Positions 63,461-64,000 of a stretch of 64,000 nucleotides of DNA are shown piece by piece. A model generated the notes under the pieces. That model was not told the DNA's origin. It saw nothing but the letters and a program-made list of their open reading frames with translations, and did not search any database. Origin of the DNA: Bacillus salacetis (GTDB lineage Bacteria > Bacillota > Bacilli > Bacillales > Bacillaceae_B); NCBI RefSeq assembly GCF_003581585.1, contig NZ_QXIR01000016.1, positions 42,010-106,009 on the forward strand. The letters are read 5' to 3'. Numbering within the stretch: position 1 is the first letter of the stretch; every line of letters starts with the position of its first letter. The translations under genes and the position numbers were made by a program.

Positions 63461-63542
63461 GCGGGTGTGGCGGAATTGGCAGACGCACCAGACTTAGGAT
63501 CTGGCGCCGCAAGGCGTGGGGGTTCGACTCCCTTCACCCGCA
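63461..63542 (+). tRNA. tRNA-Leu (TAG), CCA not encoded
   Basis: Acceptor GCGGGTG/CACCCGC, anticodon TAG in CTTAGGA, long variable arm. After the discriminator A comes CTTTT, so CCA must be added by the nucleotidyltransferase, unlike its neighbours. Confidence 0.95.
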
Positions 63543-63565
63543 CTTTTATTCTTTAAAAATAATGA

Positions 63566-63594
63566 TTGACATTTAACGCTAGAAATTATATAAT
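63566..63594 (+). promoter_or_regulatory. Internal consensus promoter before the second tRNA-Leu
   Basis: TTGACA (63566-63571), 17 bases, TATAAT (63589-63594), no mismatch. Confidence 0.92.
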
Positions 63595-63613
63595 AGACTT
63601 TGTCGCTTTTAAC

Positions 63614-63699
<86 letters not shown>

Positions 63700-63711
63700 A
63701 CCAAAATTTTT

Positions 63712-63788
63712 GCGCCCGTAGCTCAATTGGATAGAGCGTTTGACTACGGATCAAAAGGTTAGGGGTTCGACTCCTCTCGGGCGCGCCA
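63712..63788 (+). tRNA. tRNA-Arg (ACG)
   Basis: Acceptor GCGCCCG/CGGGCGC, anticodon loop CTACGGA (A34 to be read as inosine), encoded CCA. Confidence 0.97.
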
Positions 63789-63826
63789 TTTATGACTCAA
63801 TCCTGTTTTGGGATGAGAGACAAAAA

Positions 63827-63903
63827 CGGGGAGTAGCTCAGCTTGGTAGAGCACTTGGTTTGGGACCAAGGGGTCGCAGGTTCAAATCCTGTCTTCCCGA
63901 CCA
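63827..63903 (+). tRNA. tRNA-Pro (TGG)
   Basis: Acceptor CGGGGAG/CTTCCCG, anticodon loop TTTGGGA, encoded CCA. Confidence 0.96.
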
Positions 63904-63919
63904 GTGAGCATTTGAATAT

Positions 63920-63993
63920 GCGGGTGTAGTTTAGTGGTAAAACCTCAGCCTTCCAAGCTGATGATGAGGGTTCGATTCCCTTCACCCGCTCCA
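63920..63993 (+). tRNA. tRNA-Gly (TCC)
   Basis: Acceptor GCGGGTG/CACCCGC, anticodon loop CTTCCAA, encoded CCA. It is the last feature before the window ends; the cluster may continue. Confidence 0.97.
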
Positions 63994-64000
63994 TTATATA

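Noticed and set aside
63374..63556. 60-codon frame across the tRNA genes
   Set aside because: It is the translation of tRNA-Lys and tRNA-Leu sequence.

Overview
The window looks like chromosomal DNA of a mesophilic, endospore-forming member of the Bacillaceae (Bacillus sensu lato). Three things support this: the sporulation genes cmpA, tgl and a yjcZ-type gene; T-box controlled aminoacyl-tRNA synthetases; and gene order in the right half (ddl, murF, cshA, ydbS, ydbT, ydcA, acpS, ydcC, alr, ndoAI, ndoA, rsbR to rsbX, tex, cmpA, sprT, then a tRNA cluster) that is close to Bacillus subtilis as I know it. The genus cannot be fixed from this sequence; a Rossellomorea-like organism is a guess. There is no prophage, complete insertion sequence, rRNA or CRISPR array.

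Left part (1-24.9 kb): T-box-tyrZ, a cspD-like cold-shock gene with a sigma-B type promoter, a GNAT enzyme, a YpuA-like secreted protein, a 53-bp tandem array, a fused two-domain ABC permease, a small acidic lipoprotein with its own sigma-B promoter, a PAS-GGDEF-EAL protein, several small dehydrogenases, cardiolipin synthase, the cystine symporter tcyP, a YjcL-like membrane protein, a broken LysM-CAP gene, a lipid kinase and a PopT-like (DUF368) polyprenyl-phosphate transporter. Middle (24.9-39 kb): T-box-argS, rodA, a CNNM/CorC protein, mgtE, tgl, the YjcZ-type peptide, an MFS carrier, SulP and UspA. Right part (39-64 kb): cell-wall precursor genes (ddl, murF, alr), cshA, uvsE, ydbST, a rhomboid protease, acpS, the MazEF-type module, the complete eight-gene sigma-B operon, tex, cmpA, sprT and eleven tRNA genes read from three consensus promoters.

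The genes join two themes. One is envelope synthesis (RodA, Ddl, MurF, Alr, PopT, Cls). The other is general stress: the RsbRST stressosome feeds RsbU, RsbU feeds RsbV-RsbW, and these control sigma-B. Three near-perfect sigma-B promoters (in front of rsbV, the cspD-like gene and the acidic lipoprotein gene) show the regulator and some of its targets together.

The least explained content is intergenic. (1) A family of about 195-bp elements with terminal inverted repeats (AAGGCT...AGCCTT), with 4-bp target duplications at two copies and one copy nested in another, so apparently a non-autonomous MITE. (2) Long palindromes with a constant GGGACAGTCCC-type core and locus-specific but self-complementary arms. 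(3) A 53-bp minisatellite. (4) Two 21-bp repeat arrays, each directly behind a cold-shock gene terminator.
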